From Enemella dayhoffiae (GTDB taxonomy: Bacteria > Actinomycetota > Actinomycetes > Propionibacteriales > Propionibacteriaceae): a DNA stretch of 64,000 bases. The position numbers were made by a program, and so were the translations under genes. The first letter of the stretch is position 1. Each line of letters begins with the position of its first letter. The stretch lies in NCBI RefSeq assembly GCF_002250625.1, contig NZ_NMVQ01000008.1, positions 1 through 64,000 of the forward strand, given 5' to 3'. The notes below the pieces were generated by a model. The model was not told the DNA's origin. It did not search any database and saw only the letters and a program-made list of their open reading frames with translations. Positions 26,787-38,417 of the stretch are shown piece by piece.

Positions 26787-28007
26787 TCAGGACTCGACCA
26801 ACCCCTCCACCCCACCAAGGGAGGTGACCACCGCGCGGGTCCGGCGCTCCGCCTGCTGCAGCCGGGCCCGGTCCCCGCGGCCCTCGCGCAGGTCGGCGTT
26901 CACCAGGGAGAGCCGGGCAGGATGACCGGGTGCATAGCGGCTGACCAGGGTGGGCAGGTATTCGGCCCGGACGACCTTGAACCGGCCGGGTTCTGTTTCC
27001 TCGAACGAAAAGCGCGCAGTCACCCCTTCGTAGCCAGCGGGGCGTTCCGCGCTGTGTTGGGCGACCAGGTTGCCCAGGCCATAGACGACCCACTTGCCGT
27101 TCACCCGGGTCCACGGCTGCACCACGTGCACGTGGTGGCCATAGACCAGATCCACGTCCGGGGAGGCCGTCAGCCGTTCGGCCAATCGGCGTTGCTGGTC
27201 GTTGGGCTGGTGCTGGTATTCCTCTCCCGCGTGCATGGCGACCAGCACGATCTCGGCCCCGTCGGCGCGGGCGGTGCGTGCCCGCGCCAACAACTGGTCG
27301 ATGTCCAGGCCGGGCACCGACCACGGCTTGCCCGCCGGTCGCGGCACGTCGTTGGTGCCGTAGGTGCCGGTGACGACCGCGATCCGCACCCCGGCCGCGG
27401 TGGTGAACACCGGCGGGTGGTCCGCCTCCTGCTGGGTGCGGGCGGTGCCGCTGTGCTTCAGCCCGGCGGCGTCCATGGCGTCGAGGGTGCGGACCAGCCC
27501 GGGCCACCCCGCATCGAGTGAGTGGTTGGACGCGGTGGTGCAGAGCCCGTAACCGACCGCGCGCACCGCGGTCAGTGTCTGCGGCGGGGCGGCGAAGCTC
27601 GGATAGTAGGTGTAGGGACCGCCCCGTGGCGCCAGTGGCACTTCGTTGTGGCAGACCGCCAGATCCGCCGCCTGGACGACCGGGCGTACGCCGGCCAGCA
27701 GCGGCTCGAAGTCGAGGTCATCGGCGCCCCGACGCCCGGCCCTGGCCGCGTCCTCGCGGGCTCCGAAGACCAGCGTGTTGTGCCACAGGAGGTCGCCGTT
27801 CAGCACCACGCTGGCCCGCCGCGGCCCCGGAGCGGGCGTGGGGCCCGGGGTCTGGCCGGGGCCCGGGGCCGCCGAGGCTGTTCGCACCGGAGTCCCCGGA
27901 GCGGCGCCCGGGCCCGGGTCGCCGCCCGGCCTGGCCGGGCTGCTGCACGCCGCCAGCAGCAGCACCGCAGCGAGCGCGCACGAACGATGAACAGACCCCC
28001 CAGCCAT
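26787..28007 (-). CDS. CapA-family (poly-gamma-glutamate synthesis type) exported lipoprotein
   Basis: A 406-residue protein with a lipobox LAAC near residue 21 and a long Pro/Gly/Ala linker to about 62. Then comes a metallophosphoesterase-like CapA domain: LNGDLLWHN, TTASNHSLDAGW and DLVYGHHVHVVQPW carry the metal-ligand residues. CapA proteins are linked to capsule polyglutamate in Bacillus, but most actinobacterial members have no such capsule genes and no known function, and none are nearby here. It lies upstream of the GH3 gene on the same strand with 72 bases between. Confidence 0.85.
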   Translation of the reverse strand: MAGGSVHRSCALAAVLLLAACSSPARPGGDPGPGAAPGTPVRTASAAPGPGQTPGPTPAPGPRRASVVLNGDLLWHNTLVFGAREDAARAGRRGADDLDFEPLLAGVRPVVQAADLAVCHNEVPLAPRGGPYTYYPSFAAPPQTLTAVRAVGYGLCTTASNHSLDAGWPGLVRTLDAMDAAGLKHSGTARTQQEADHPPVFTTAAGVRIAVVTGTYGTNDVPRPAGKPWSVPGLDIDQLLARARTARADGAEIVLVAMHAGEEYQHQPNDQQRRLAERLTASPDVDLVYGHHVHVVQPWTRVNGKWVVYGLGNLVAQHSAERPAGYEGVTARFSFEETEPGRFKVVRAEYLPTLVSRYAPGHPARLSLVNADLREGRGDRARLQQAERRTRAVVTSLGGVEGLVES

Positions 28008-28049
28008 GCCCGCACCTTAGGCACGGCCGGGGTCGCCTGCCGGTGATCC

Positions 28050-29417
28050 TCAGACCGTGACGGTGTCCCGCTGGCCCCCGGGGGCGTTGTTCAGCCGCTC
28101 CTCGGCGTTGCCGAAGGTGCTGGCGTCATAGACCTGCTGGTCGAGCAGGCCGTTGCGCTTGGCGACGATGGTCGGGACCAGCGCCTGCCCGGCGACGTTG
28201 GTGGCGGTGCGCATCATGTCCAGGATCGGGTCGATGGCCAGCAGCAGGCCAACCCCCTCCAGCGGCAGCCCCAGCGTGGTCAGGGTCAGCGTGAGCATCA
28301 CCACGGCACCGGTCAGCCCGGCCGTGGCGGCCGACCCGATCACCGAGACCAGCGCGATCAGCAGATAGTGCTGCAGACCCAGCGGTACGCCGAACAGCTG
28401 GGCGATGGTGATCGCGGCCAGCGCCGGATAGATCGCGGCGCAGCCGTCCATCTTGGTGGTCGAGCCGATCGGCACGGCGAAGGAGGCGTACTCCTCGGCG
28501 ACGCCCAGGTTGCGGGTGGTAACCCGCTGGGTGAGCGGCAGCGTACCGACCGAGGAGCGCGAGACGAACGCGAACTGGATCGCCGGCCAGGCGCCGGCGA
28601 AGAACTTCACCGGGTTCAGCCCGTGCGCCCACGCGAGCAGCGGATAGACCACGAACAGCACGATGGCGCAGCCGAGATAGACATCCAGGGTGAAGATCCC
28701 CAACGGTGCGACCAGGTTCCAACCATAGCTGGCGACGGCCTTGCCGATCAGTGCGGCCGTGCCGATCGGGGCGAGGCGGATCACCCACCAGGTGAGCTTG
28801 GAGAAGATCTCCAGCACACCCTCGGAGAAGCGCAGCACCGGGTCGGCCTTCGGGCCGACGGCCAGCGCGGCGGCGCCGACGAAGATGCCGATCACGACCA
28901 ACTGCAGCACGTTGAACGACAGGCCCTTCGAGGAGCTCTCCAGGCCGAGCACGTTGGCCGGGACAATCGACTGCAGGAAGTCGAGCCAGCTGCCGGAGCT
29001 GCTCGGCGCCTTGCCGGTGGCGAGGTCGAGCTGTGCGTTGCGGCCCGGGTTGGTGAGCAGGCCCAGCACGATGCCGATGGTGACCGCGATCGCGGAGGTG
29101 ATGGCGAACCAGATCAGCGTCTGCACCGCCAGCCGGGCAGCGTTGGCGACCTGGCGCAGGTTGGCGATGGAGACGATGATCGCGGTCAGCACCAGCGGGA
29201 CGACCACCACCTTGAGCAGCTGCACGAAGATGGTGCCGACGGTGGTCAGCGTGGTGGTGAGCCAGGCGAGGCTCCAGGTGCGGGCGACGAAGCCGAGCAC
29301 GATGCCGAGGGCCAGACCGATCAGGGTCTGCGCCCAGAACGGTACGCCGCGGCGCCCGGATTTGACCGAGCCGGGCTCGGTCGCGGTGCCGCGCTCGTTC
29401 GAGGTGGAAGATGACAT
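28050..29417 (-). CDS. dicarboxylate/amino acid:cation symporter (DAACS family)
   Basis: A 455-residue membrane transporter with eight predicted helices and two re-entrant loops. The family signatures are RSSVGTLPLT (the serine-rich hairpin), FAVPIGSTTKMDGCAAI and DMMRTATNVAGQAL near the C-terminus. It should take up C4-dicarboxylates, glutamate or aspartate with Na+ or H+. ATG 29417 begins a hydrophilic N-terminus. The next gene upstream on the strand is gdhA, so glutamate uptake and glutamate metabolism may be linked. A 17-bp tandem repeat lies between the two. Confidence 0.93.
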   Translation of the reverse strand: MSSSTSNERGTATEPGSVKSGRRGVPFWAQTLIGLALGIVLGFVARTWSLAWLTTTLTTVGTIFVQLLKVVVVPLVLTAIIVSIANLRQVANAARLAVQTLIWFAITSAIAVTIGIVLGLLTNPGRNAQLDLATGKAPSSSGSWLDFLQSIVPANVLGLESSSKGLSFNVLQLVVIGIFVGAAALAVGPKADPVLRFSEGVLEIFSKLTWWVIRLAPIGTAALIGKAVASYGWNLVAPLGIFTLDVYLGCAIVLFVVYPLLAWAHGLNPVKFFAGAWPAIQFAFVSRSSVGTLPLTQRVTTRNLGVAEEYASFAVPIGSTTKMDGCAAIYPALAAITIAQLFGVPLGLQHYLLIALVSVIGSAATAGLTGAVVMLTLTLTTLGLPLEGVGLLLAIDPILDMMRTATNVAGQALVPTIVAKRNGLLDQQVYDASTFGNAEERLNNAPGGQRDTVTV

Positions 29418-29589
29418 GGGAAATGCTCCGAAGGTGTGAGGGGTCGATGAGGGGTCAGGACAGCGGCAGCGCTCGACACACGGCACTGGCGGTCAACGCC
29501 AGATCGACGTAGCGGCGCCACCACAGGCCACCGCGGACATACCCGGTCACACCGAGGCCAACCTCGGCCGGTTCGGAATCATTCCCGGC

Positions 29590-32225
<2,636 letters not shown>

Positions 32226-32229
<4 letters not shown>

Positions 32230-33146
32230 GGCGCCCCCGGGAGCATCAGGAACATCGTCAGCCAGGCGGCCGGGGCGGCGACCACCAGCGAGTCGATGCG
32301 GTCCATCACCCCGCCGTGGCCGGGCAGGAAGGAGGACATGTCCTTGATCCCGATGTCGCGTTTGATCAGCGACTCGATCAGGTCACCGCAGGCGCCCACC
32401 ACGACCAGCACGACGCCCAGGATGATGCCGACCCAGAACGGCGCCTCGAGCACCCAGACGGTCATCCCGACCGCGGCAACGATGCCGAACAGCAGCGAGC
32501 CCCCGAACCCCTCCCAGGTCTTCTTGGGGCTGATTCGGGGCGCCATCTTGTGCTTGCCGGCCAGGATCCCGAGCACATAGCCGCCGATGTCACCGAAGCA
32601 GACCACCGCGATGAAAGTGATCACCCGGGCCCGGCCCATGTCGTCGGCCAGCATCAACCCGACGAACGAGCCCTGCAGCGGGATGTAGCCGATGATCAAC
32701 ATGCTGGCGGCGACATCGCGAACATAGCCCTGTTCGCCGCCGAACATCCGCCAGACCATGGTCAACAGGGCGGTGATCCCGATCATCGCCAGCATCAGCG
32801 TGTTCGACGGGATGTCGAAGTCCGAGCGCCCGGCGAAGTAGGAACCGGTGACGATGCTGAAGGTGCCGAGCACGATCGGCACGATCGCGGCGTGCATCTC
32901 GAGCCGCTTCAGCGCCTTGTGCACCTCGACCGCGCCCAGCACGAGGAAGGCGGCGATCATCAGCACGAAGCCGAGCGGCCACCAGAGCAGGCAGGCAACC
33001 AGGGCGCCACCGAGGACCACGCCCACGCCGATCGCCGCCGGCAGGTTGCGACCTGCCCGACCGTGGTTGCGCGCCGGGGCGGCTGCTGGGGTCTGCCCAG
33101 CCGGGCTGCCCGGCTCCCGCGCCTGGGGTTGGGAGGCGGCCATCAC
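32226..33146 (-). CDS. cdsA: phosphatidate cytidylyltransferase
   Basis: A 306-residue integral membrane enzyme that makes CDP-diacylglycerol for phospholipid synthesis. The signature [18 protein letters not shown] followed by MDRIDS near the C-terminus is complete. About eight membrane helices follow a hydrophilic Pro/Ala-rich N-terminus of 30 residues. It is coupled to frr upstream and rlmN downstream by four-base overlaps, so frr-cdsA-rlmN is one operon. Confidence 0.95.
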
Positions 33147-33700
33147 ACCTCGAGCAGCTCGGCTTCCTTGTTCTTCAGGACCTCGTCGATCTGGTCGGTG
33201 CGAGTCTTGGTCTCGGTCTCGAGCTGCTTCTCGGCCCGGGTCACTTCGTCCTCACCGACCTCCTTGTCCTTGACCAGCTTGTCCATCGCGTCCTTGGCGT
33301 GGCGCCGGGCGTTGCGGACCGACACCTTGGCGTCCTCGGCCTTGCCCTTGGCCAGCTTGATGTACTCCTTGCGGCGCTGCTCGGTCAGCTGCGGCAGGGC
33401 CACCCGGATGTTCTGCCCGTCGCTGGCCGGGTTGACGCCGAGGTCGGAGTCCCGGATCGCCTTCTCGATGGCGTTCTGGGTGGACTTGTCGAAGGGGCTC
33501 ACCAGCACCATCCGCGCGTCGACGACCTGGATGGTGGCGAGCTGCTGGATCGGCATCGGCTGGCCGTAGGCCTCGGCCACGATCTTGTTGAACATGGCGG
33601 GGTGGGCGCGGCCGGTGCGGATCGCTGCGAACTCTTCCTTCGCGTGCTCGACGGCCGCATCCATCTTCTGCTCGGCCTCACGCATGATGTCAGCGATCAC
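33143..33700 (-). CDS. frr: ribosome recycling factor
   Basis: A 185-residue protein of standard length for RRF, with the long helical bundle and family motifs AAIRTGRAHPAMFNKI, SDLGVNPASDGQNIRV and LTEQRRKEYIKLAK. With EF-G it splits the post-termination ribosome. It lies 71 bases after pyrH and overlaps cdsA by four bases. Confidence 0.96.
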   Translation of the reverse strand: MIADIMREAEQKMDAAVEHAKEEFAAIRTGRAHPAMFNKIVAEAYGQPMPIQQLATIQVVDARMVLVSPFDKSTQNAIEKAIRDSDLGVNPASDGQNIRVALPQLTEQRRKEYIKLAKGKAEDAKVSVRNARRHAKDAMDKLVKDKEVGEDEVTRAEKQLETETKTRTDQIDEVLKNKEAELLEV

Positions 33701-33771
33701 GATGACCGCTCCTTCCTCTTGGTTGGTCGAAGCCCCTCGGGTGGGGACTTTGTTCCGTCTGGGGGGCGGCC

Positions 33772-34479
33772 TCAGGCGTGCACCCTGGTACCAATCTTCT
33801 CACCCTGCACCGCACGCGCGATGTTCCCCTCGGTGTCGAGGTTGAAGAAGATCATCGGCAGCGCATAGTCGCGGGCCATCGAGATGGCGGTCGCGTCGGC
33901 CACCTTGAGGTCGCGGGTGAGGAATTCGTCATAGCTGAGCTCGTCGAACATCTTCGCGTCCGGGTTGCTGCGCGGGTCGGAGTCATAGACCCCATCGGTC
34001 CCCTGCTTGCCCATCAGCAACACCTCGGCGCCGATCTCCAGGGCCCGCTGGGCGGCGACGGTGTCGGTGGAGAAGTAGGGCATGCCGGAGCCGGCACCGA
34101 AGATCACCAGGCGGCCCTTCTCCAGGTGCCGTTCGGCCTTGCGCGGGATGTAGGGCTCGGCGACCTGGCCCATCGTGATCGCGGTCTGCACCCGGGTCTC
34201 GATCCCCGCCTTCTCGGAGAAGTCCTGCAGGGCCAGGCAGTTCATCACGGTGCCGAGCATGCCCATGTAGTCGGCGCGGTCGCGCTCCATGCCGCGCTGC
34301 TGCAGCTCGGCGCCTCGGAAGAAGTTGCCGCCGCCGACGACCACCGCCACCTGCACCCCGCTGCGCACCACGTCCGCCACCTGCTTGGCGATCGAGGACA
34401 CCACGTCGGGATCCACCCCGACGCTGCCACCCCCGAACGCTTCCCCGGACAGCTTCAGCAGGACGCGCTTGTACGCCAT
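33772..34479 (-). CDS. pyrH: UMP kinase
   Basis: A 235-residue amino-acid-kinase-fold enzyme that phosphorylates UMP to UDP. Motifs are [11 protein letters not shown] at the start, [18 protein letters not shown], and the [15 protein letters not shown] metal/ATP segment. The ATG at 34479 is used because [14 protein letters not shown] is the family N-terminus; the frame continues upstream without homology. The promoter zone is shared with the divergent marR gene. Confidence 0.95.
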   Translation of the reverse strand: MAYKRVLLKLSGEAFGGGSVGVDPDVVSSIAKQVADVVRSGVQVAVVVGGGNFFRGAELQQRGMERDRADYMGMLGTVMNCLALQDFSEKAGIETRVQTAITMGQVAEPYIPRKAERHLEKGRLVIFGAGSGMPYFSTDTVAAQRALEIGAEVLLMGKQGTDGVYDSDPRSNPDAKMFDELSYDEFLTRDLKVADATAISMARDYALPMIFFNLDTEGNIARAVQGEKIGTRVHA

Positions 34480-34577
34480 GGTTCTCCCTCGGTCGGTGGT
34501 GACTCCGCCCGAGACTATCCCGTACCCCGGCGGCGACCCCAAACAGCGGGGCCGGGCCCGATTTGCCCGCGAGTATA

Positions 34578-34594
34578 TTAAGTGCTTAACTTAA
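34578..34594 (+). promoter_or_regulatory. MarR operator overlapping the marR promoter
   Basis: TTAAGT and ACTTAA are perfect inverted repeats separated by five bases, and an overlapping dyad TTAAG-TG-CTTAA shares the left arm. The element ends four bases before the marR ATG. TATATT at 34574-34579 or TAACTT at 34587-34592 could be the -10 box; the second would place the transcript start at the ATG, and no ribosome site is present. Autorepression is the likely function. Confidence 0.65.
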
Positions 34595-34598
34595 CCCC

Positions 34599-35021
34599 AT
34601 GGACCTGGCCACCGAACTGCACGATCTGGTGCTCACGATGGACCGCCAGGCGGCCGAGGTGTTGCGGCCGCTGGGGGTCAACCTGCGCCAGCACGTCGCG
34701 CTGACGATCATCGGGGAACACCCCGGACTGACCGGACGCCAGCTCGCCGGTGGCCTGCGGGTGACCGGGGCGGCGGCCAGCGGGATCGTGCGCGGCCTGG
34801 TCACCGATGGCTTGGCCGAGGCCGACGCCGCGCCCGGGTCCGGAAATCGGCAGTCGCTGCGGCTGACCCCCGCCGGGACGGAACTGCTGGGGCGTACCAC
34901 TGGCGCGTTGGGGTCCTCCTTCGACGAGGTGGTACGCCGCAGCGGGCACGACCCCGACCGGCTGGCCGCCGCCCTGCACGACATCCACCAGCAACTGGTC
35001 AACGACCCCAAGGAGTCCTGA
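34599..35021 (+). CDS. MarR-family transcriptional regulator
   Basis: A 140-residue winged helix-turn-helix protein. The recognition region is PGLTGRQLAGGLRVTGAAASGIVRGLVTDGL, followed by the wing in GSGNRQSLRLTPAG. MarR proteins are dimeric repressors that respond to small ligands. It probably controls its own operon through the dyad directly upstream. The stop codon overlaps the ATG of the DUF998 gene (TGATG), so the membrane protein is the probable target and partner. Confidence 0.9.
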   Translation: MDLATELHDLVLTMDRQAAEVLRPLGVNLRQHVALTIIGEHPGLTGRQLAGGLRVTGAAASGIVRGLVTDGLAEADAAPGSGNRQSLRLTPAGTELLGRTTGALGSSFDEVVRRSGHDPDRLAAALHDIHQQLVNDPKES

Positions 35022-35599
35022 TGCCCATCGTTTCCTTCGCCCTCGCCACCGCCCTGCTCGCCGGACGACTCGGCATACTCGGCTGGCTGCACAAGGTGTC
35101 CGACCGCCATCCGGTCCGTGAGGCCGTCAGCGACTACGGGGTGGGGCGGACCGCCGGGACCTTCCGGCTGCTGGGGGCGCTGACCGCCGCCGCGTGGCTG
35201 GCGCTGGCCGTGGGCACCTGGTTCGGCTATCCCGACTGGAGCTTCCGGCTGCCGGCCACGTTGATGCTGGCCGGGATCGCGGTGCTGACCGTGCTCACCG
35301 CCCTGGTCCCGACCGATCTGGAGGGCGAGAAGCTGACCCTGCGCGGCGGGCTGCACTACCTGTTCGCGATCGCCTCGTTCGGGCTCAGCTACAGCCTGAC
35401 CGGTGACATCTCGCGGATGATGTTCACCGGGCACCCGATGCTGGTCGCGCTCCACTGGGTGGCGCTGGTCTCGCTGATCCTGCTGTGCGTCTGCCTGGTC
35501 CCCCGACTGCGGCGCTGGTTCGGCCTGTTCGAGCGGGTGTTCCTGATCTCGATCACCCTGTTCTTCGCCGTGTACGCCATCGCCAGCCTGCTCGGCTGA
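35021..35599 (+). CDS. DUF998-like membrane protein
   Basis: A 192-residue protein with six predicted membrane helices. The first helix is followed by a short loop DRHPVREAVSDYGVG, a pattern of DUF998 proteins. Function is unknown. It begins on the last base of the marR stop and should be translated with it, so ligand-controlled expression is likely. No transporter motif was recognised. The downstream neighbour is the end of a beta-lactamase remnant on the other strand. Confidence 0.8.
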   Translation: MPIVSFALATALLAGRLGILGWLHKVSDRHPVREAVSDYGVGRTAGTFRLLGALTAAAWLALAVGTWFGYPDWSFRLPATLMLAGIAVLTVLTALVPTDLEGEKLTLRGGLHYLFAIASFGLSYSLTGDISRMMFTGHPMLVALHWVALVSLILLCVCLVPRLRRWFGLFERVFLISITLFFAVYAIASLLG

Positions 35600-35627
35600 C
35601 TCCCCACCGGGCCGGGCTGGGGTGCCG

Positions 35628-36200
35628 TCAGCGGTTGACGAGTGCCTCGCAGTCGGCGACCAGCGGGGTCCGCTGCGGGCCCAGCATCTCGACCTGGGTG
35701 AACAGGATGCCGATCCGGCGGGTCCGCGGGTTGACCCGAGCGGTGGTACCGGTGCCGCCGTTCCAGCCGTAGGACCCGTCGTCGCGGACCGACCCGCCAT
35801 ACCCCCAGCCCTGCTCACCGGCCAGGAACACGCCCGCCGCGGCGACCTGCTCCGGGGCCCACCTGGTTGCTGAGGAGTTGACCGACCAGCGGCTCGGGGA
35901 GCAGCGGTTCTCCTCCGGCCAGCAGCATCCGACCAAAGCGCCGCCAGTCGTCGACGGTGCAGTTCGGGCAGCCACCGCTCGACCGGATCGTCGAGCGCGA
36001 GCACCCCGTCGGCCACCAACAGCAGCGCCGCCACGGCGGTGATCGGCTTGGTCAGCGACGCCACCGCGAACAGCGTGTCCGGCGCGATCGGCGTACCCGT
36101 TTCCAGGTCTTGTACGCCGACCGCGACCACCTCGGTGTCACCCTCGTGCTGGTACGCCGCCACGCCCCCGGCAGCCCGGCATCGACGTTCCGATCCTGCC
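35628..36200 (-). pseudogene. beta-lactamase/esterase (class C-like) remnant
   Basis: Three pieces in different frames. The first begins near GGVAAYQHEGDTEVV and has the SxxK serine motif in AVASLTKPITAVAALL. It breaks at PVERWLPEL and, after a loss of roughly 200 residues, resumes as TVDDWRRFGRMLLAGGE. A further shift leads to QVAAAGVFLAGEQGWGYGG and the C-terminal VNPRTRRIGILFTQVEML. The Tyr-x-Asn region is gone, so it cannot be active. The 5' end stops beside a 72-bp palindromic element at 36209-36280. Boundaries are approximate. Confidence 0.8.
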
Positions 36201-36208
36201 CATTCTTT

Positions 36209-36280
36209 GCTCACGCTTATCGCCCCACTTTCCCGCGACCCCAAGTGGGTGCGCGGGACAATTGGCCAATAAGCGTGAGC
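36209..36280. repeat. 72-bp palindromic element, copy 1 (decayed arms)
   Basis: Ends are the perfect inverted repeats GCTCACGCTTAT and ATAAGCGTGAGC. The inner part still has paired blocks (TCCCGCG with CGCGGGA and CCCA with TGGG around the centre) but many mismatches. Length and ends match the copy near 58.1 kb, and about half of the inner bases agree when aligned end to end. It lies between the tsf terminator and the beta-lactamase remnant. See copy 2 at 58058-58129. Confidence 0.8.
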
Positions 36281-36300
36281 GGCATTGGGGCCCAAACTGA

Positions 36301-36332
36301 AGCGGCGCCGTGGGAGGACCCACGACGCCGCT
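36301..36332 (-). terminator. terminator-like hairpin after tsf
   Basis: AGCGGCG-C-CGTGGG pairs with CCCACG-A-CGCCGCT to give a 13-bp stem with one mismatch and a four-base loop. It starts about 20 bases beyond the tsf stop codon. The run of T after it is short, so it could also be a 3'-end stabiliser. Confidence 0.6.
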
Positions 36333-36352
36333 GTGCTGCGGTTGGGCTCAGC

Positions 36353-37165
36353 TCACGCGCCGGCCTCGAAGCGGACGAACCGCTTCACGGTGACCCCGGC
36401 GGCCTGCAGCTGCTGGCCGACCGACTTCTTGTCGTCGGTGATCGAGGCCTGATCGACCAGGCAGACGTCCTTGAAGAAGGCGTTCACCCGGCCCTCGACG
36501 ATCTTGGGCAGGGCCTGCTCGGGCTTGCCCTCCTCGCGCGACTTGGCCTCGGCGATGCGGCGCTCGTTCTCGACGACGTCGGCGGGCACCTCCTCGCGGG
36601 AGACCCACTGCGGACGCATCGAGGCGATCTGCAGGGCGACCCCGTGCAGCAGCTCGGGGTTGTCGCCCTCGGCCTCGACGAGTACGCCGACCTGCGGCGG
36701 CAGGTCGGAGGCCCGACGGTGCAGGTAGGTGGTGGTGGTGCCGTCGAAGTAGGCGGCCTCCTTGAGCTCGAGCTTCTCGCCGATCTTCACCGCGAGCTCG
36801 TGGATCGAGTCGGCGATGGTCTTGCCCGAGGGCAGCTCGATCGCGTTGGCGGCCTCGACCCCGTTGGCCTTGGCGGTCTCGACGGCCTTGGCGACCTCGC
36901 CGGCCAGGGCGACGAACTCGTCGTTCTTGGCCACGAAGTCGGTCTCGGCGGCGAGCTGGATCAGCGCGTTGCCGGAGCCGGCGACCAGTCCATTGGAGGC
37001 CTCGCGGTCGGCTCGCTTGGCGGCCTTGGCCGCGCCCGAGACGCGCAGCACCTCAACGGCCTTGTCGAAGTCGCCGTCGGCCTCGGTCAGCGCCTTCTTC
37101 GCATCCATCATGCCCGCGCCGGTGGCGTCGCGGAGCTTCTTCACGTCAGCAGCGGTAATCGCCAT
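36353..37165 (-). CDS. tsf: elongation factor Ts
   Basis: A 270-residue EF-Ts, the nucleotide-exchange factor of EF-Tu. The UBA-like N-terminus ([21 protein letters not shown]) and [12 protein letters not shown] are complete, and there is a full dimer domain. It is 30 bases downstream of rpsB in the universal rpsB-tsf order and ends the operon with a hairpin. Confidence 0.97.
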   Translation of the reverse strand: MAITAADVKKLRDATGAGMMDAKKALTEADGDFDKAVEVLRVSGAAKAAKRADREASNGLVAGSGNALIQLAAETDFVAKNDEFVALAGEVAKAVETAKANGVEAANAIELPSGKTIADSIHELAVKIGEKLELKEAAYFDGTTTTYLHRRASDLPPQVGVLVEAEGDNPELLHGVALQIASMRPQWVSREEVPADVVENERRIAEAKSREEGKPEQALPKIVEGRVNAFFKDVCLVDQASITDDKKSVGQQLQAAGVTVKRFVRFEAGA

Positions 37166-37195
37166 GAATGTCCTTTGCTTGTCGTTGCTGGTAGG

Positions 37196-38107
37196 TCAGT
37201 TGGACTCGGACTTCTCGGCCTCGGCGGGCTTCTCTTCAGCAGCCGACTTGTCGGCCTCGGCGGTCTGCGACTCGCCGGCGGCCTCGGCCAGGGCCTTGCC
37301 CTGGACGTCGATGCCCTCCTCGGTGGCGGCGGCGCCCTCGGACTGCTGACCGGCGAGCAGCTCGCGCTCCCACTCCGCCATCGGCTCGGCCCCGGACTCG
37401 CCACCGGCGTTGCCGCCGGAGCGCGACATCAGTCCGTCGGCGACGGCGTCGGCGACGACGCGGGTGAGCAGGGCGACGGAACGGATCGCGTCGTCGTTGC
37501 CCGGGATGGCGAAGTCGACCTCGTCGGGGTCGCAGTTGGTGTCCAGGATGCCGACGATCGGGATCCGCAGCTTGCGGGCCTCGTCAACCGCGAGGTGCTC
37601 CTTCTTGGTGTCGACGATCCACACCGCCTGCGGGGTCTTGCCCATGTCGCGGATGCCGCCGAGGTCCTTCTCCAGCTTGTCCTTCTCCCGCTTCAGCATG
37701 AGCAGTTCCTTCTTGGTCAGACCGGAACCGGCGACCTTGTCGAAGTCCATGCCCTCCAGCTCCTTGAGCCGGCTGATCCGCTTGGAGATGGTCTGGAAGT
37801 TGGTGAGCATGCCGCCCAGCCACCGCTGGTTCACATAGGGCATGCCGACCCGGGTGGCCTGCTCGGAGATGGCCTCCTGGGCCTGCTTCTTGGTGCCCAC
37901 GAACAGCACCTGACCGCCCTTGGCGACGGTGTCCTTGATGAACGCGTACGCCTTGTCGATGTAGGTCAGCGACTGCTGCAGGTCGATGATGTAGATGCCG
38001 TTGCGCTCGGTGAAGATGAAACGCTTCATCTTGGGGTTCCAGCGACGGGTCTGGTGCCCGAAGTGGACGCCGCTCTCGAGCAGCTGGCGCGCAGTGACGA
38101 CGGCCAT
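37196..38107 (-). CDS. rpsB: 30S ribosomal protein S2
   Basis: A 303-residue S2. The start [19 protein letters not shown] and the [16 protein letters not shown] and [12 protein letters not shown] motifs are typical. The ATG at 38107 follows AAGGAGGAAC. The C-terminal 65 residues are an Ala/Glu/Lys/Ser-rich tail, longer than in E. coli but common in Actinobacteria. The small 7-bp hairpin GGTGCCG-GCTCT-CGGCACC at 38162-38180 lies in its leader. Confidence 0.97.
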   Translation of the reverse strand: MAVVTARQLLESGVHFGHQTRRWNPKMKRFIFTERNGIYIIDLQQSLTYIDKAYAFIKDTVAKGGQVLFVGTKKQAQEAISEQATRVGMPYVNQRWLGGMLTNFQTISKRISRLKELEGMDFDKVAGSGLTKKELLMLKREKDKLEKDLGGIRDMGKTPQAVWIVDTKKEHLAVDEARKLRIPIVGILDTNCDPDEVDFAIPGNDDAIRSVALLTRVVADAVADGLMSRSGGNAGGESGAEPMAEWERELLAGQQSEGAAATEEGIDVQGKALAEAAGESQTAEADKSAAEEKPAEAEKSESN

Positions 38108-38417
38108 GGCCGTTCCTCCTTGTGGCGTGCCCGCTGGGGCGTACGCCGTGTCGGTTGGTTCGGTGCCGGCTCTCGGCACCGCCTGACGCAGTCGCGGATC
38201 GGGCACCACCTGTGGTGGACCAACGCCCGAGCGCACCCCAGGGGGCCTGACTGCATGCGAAGTCAACCCGGATGGCCGGGTTGCGGCCCCAAGTCTATGC
38301 CCGCGCGCGACGTGGTAACAACTCGAGTTGTCCACAGCTCCGACGGGCCTCGAAGCACTGTCCACAGCCGACGGGTCGGCGGCGAACGATCGGCGCCCGG
38401 ATCGGCATCGTGACCTC
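38108..38417. other. divergent leader region between rpsB and the M23 gene
   Basis: A 310-base gap without a gene. It holds the rpsB ribosome site, and a 7-bp hairpin at 38162-38180 (GGTGCCG / CGGCACC). S2 autoregulates through its leader in E. coli, but no such element can be recognised here. The in-frame TTG at 38328 upstream of the M23 gene is judged too early to be its start. Confidence 0.5.

Noticed and set aside
24192-27521. A very long plus-strand open frame of about 1,100 codons
   Set aside because: It lies antisense to the well-supported GH3 and CapA genes and has no domain; long shadow frames are expected in DNA of this GC content.
35957-38413. Plus-strand frame of about 820 codons over tsf and rpsB
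   Set aside because: Antisense to two certain ribosomal genes; repetitive Gly/Leu/Val content and no family match.
38328-38417. Upstream TTG start for the double-M23 protein
   Set aside because: It would add a polar stretch before the signal peptide and has no ribosome site.
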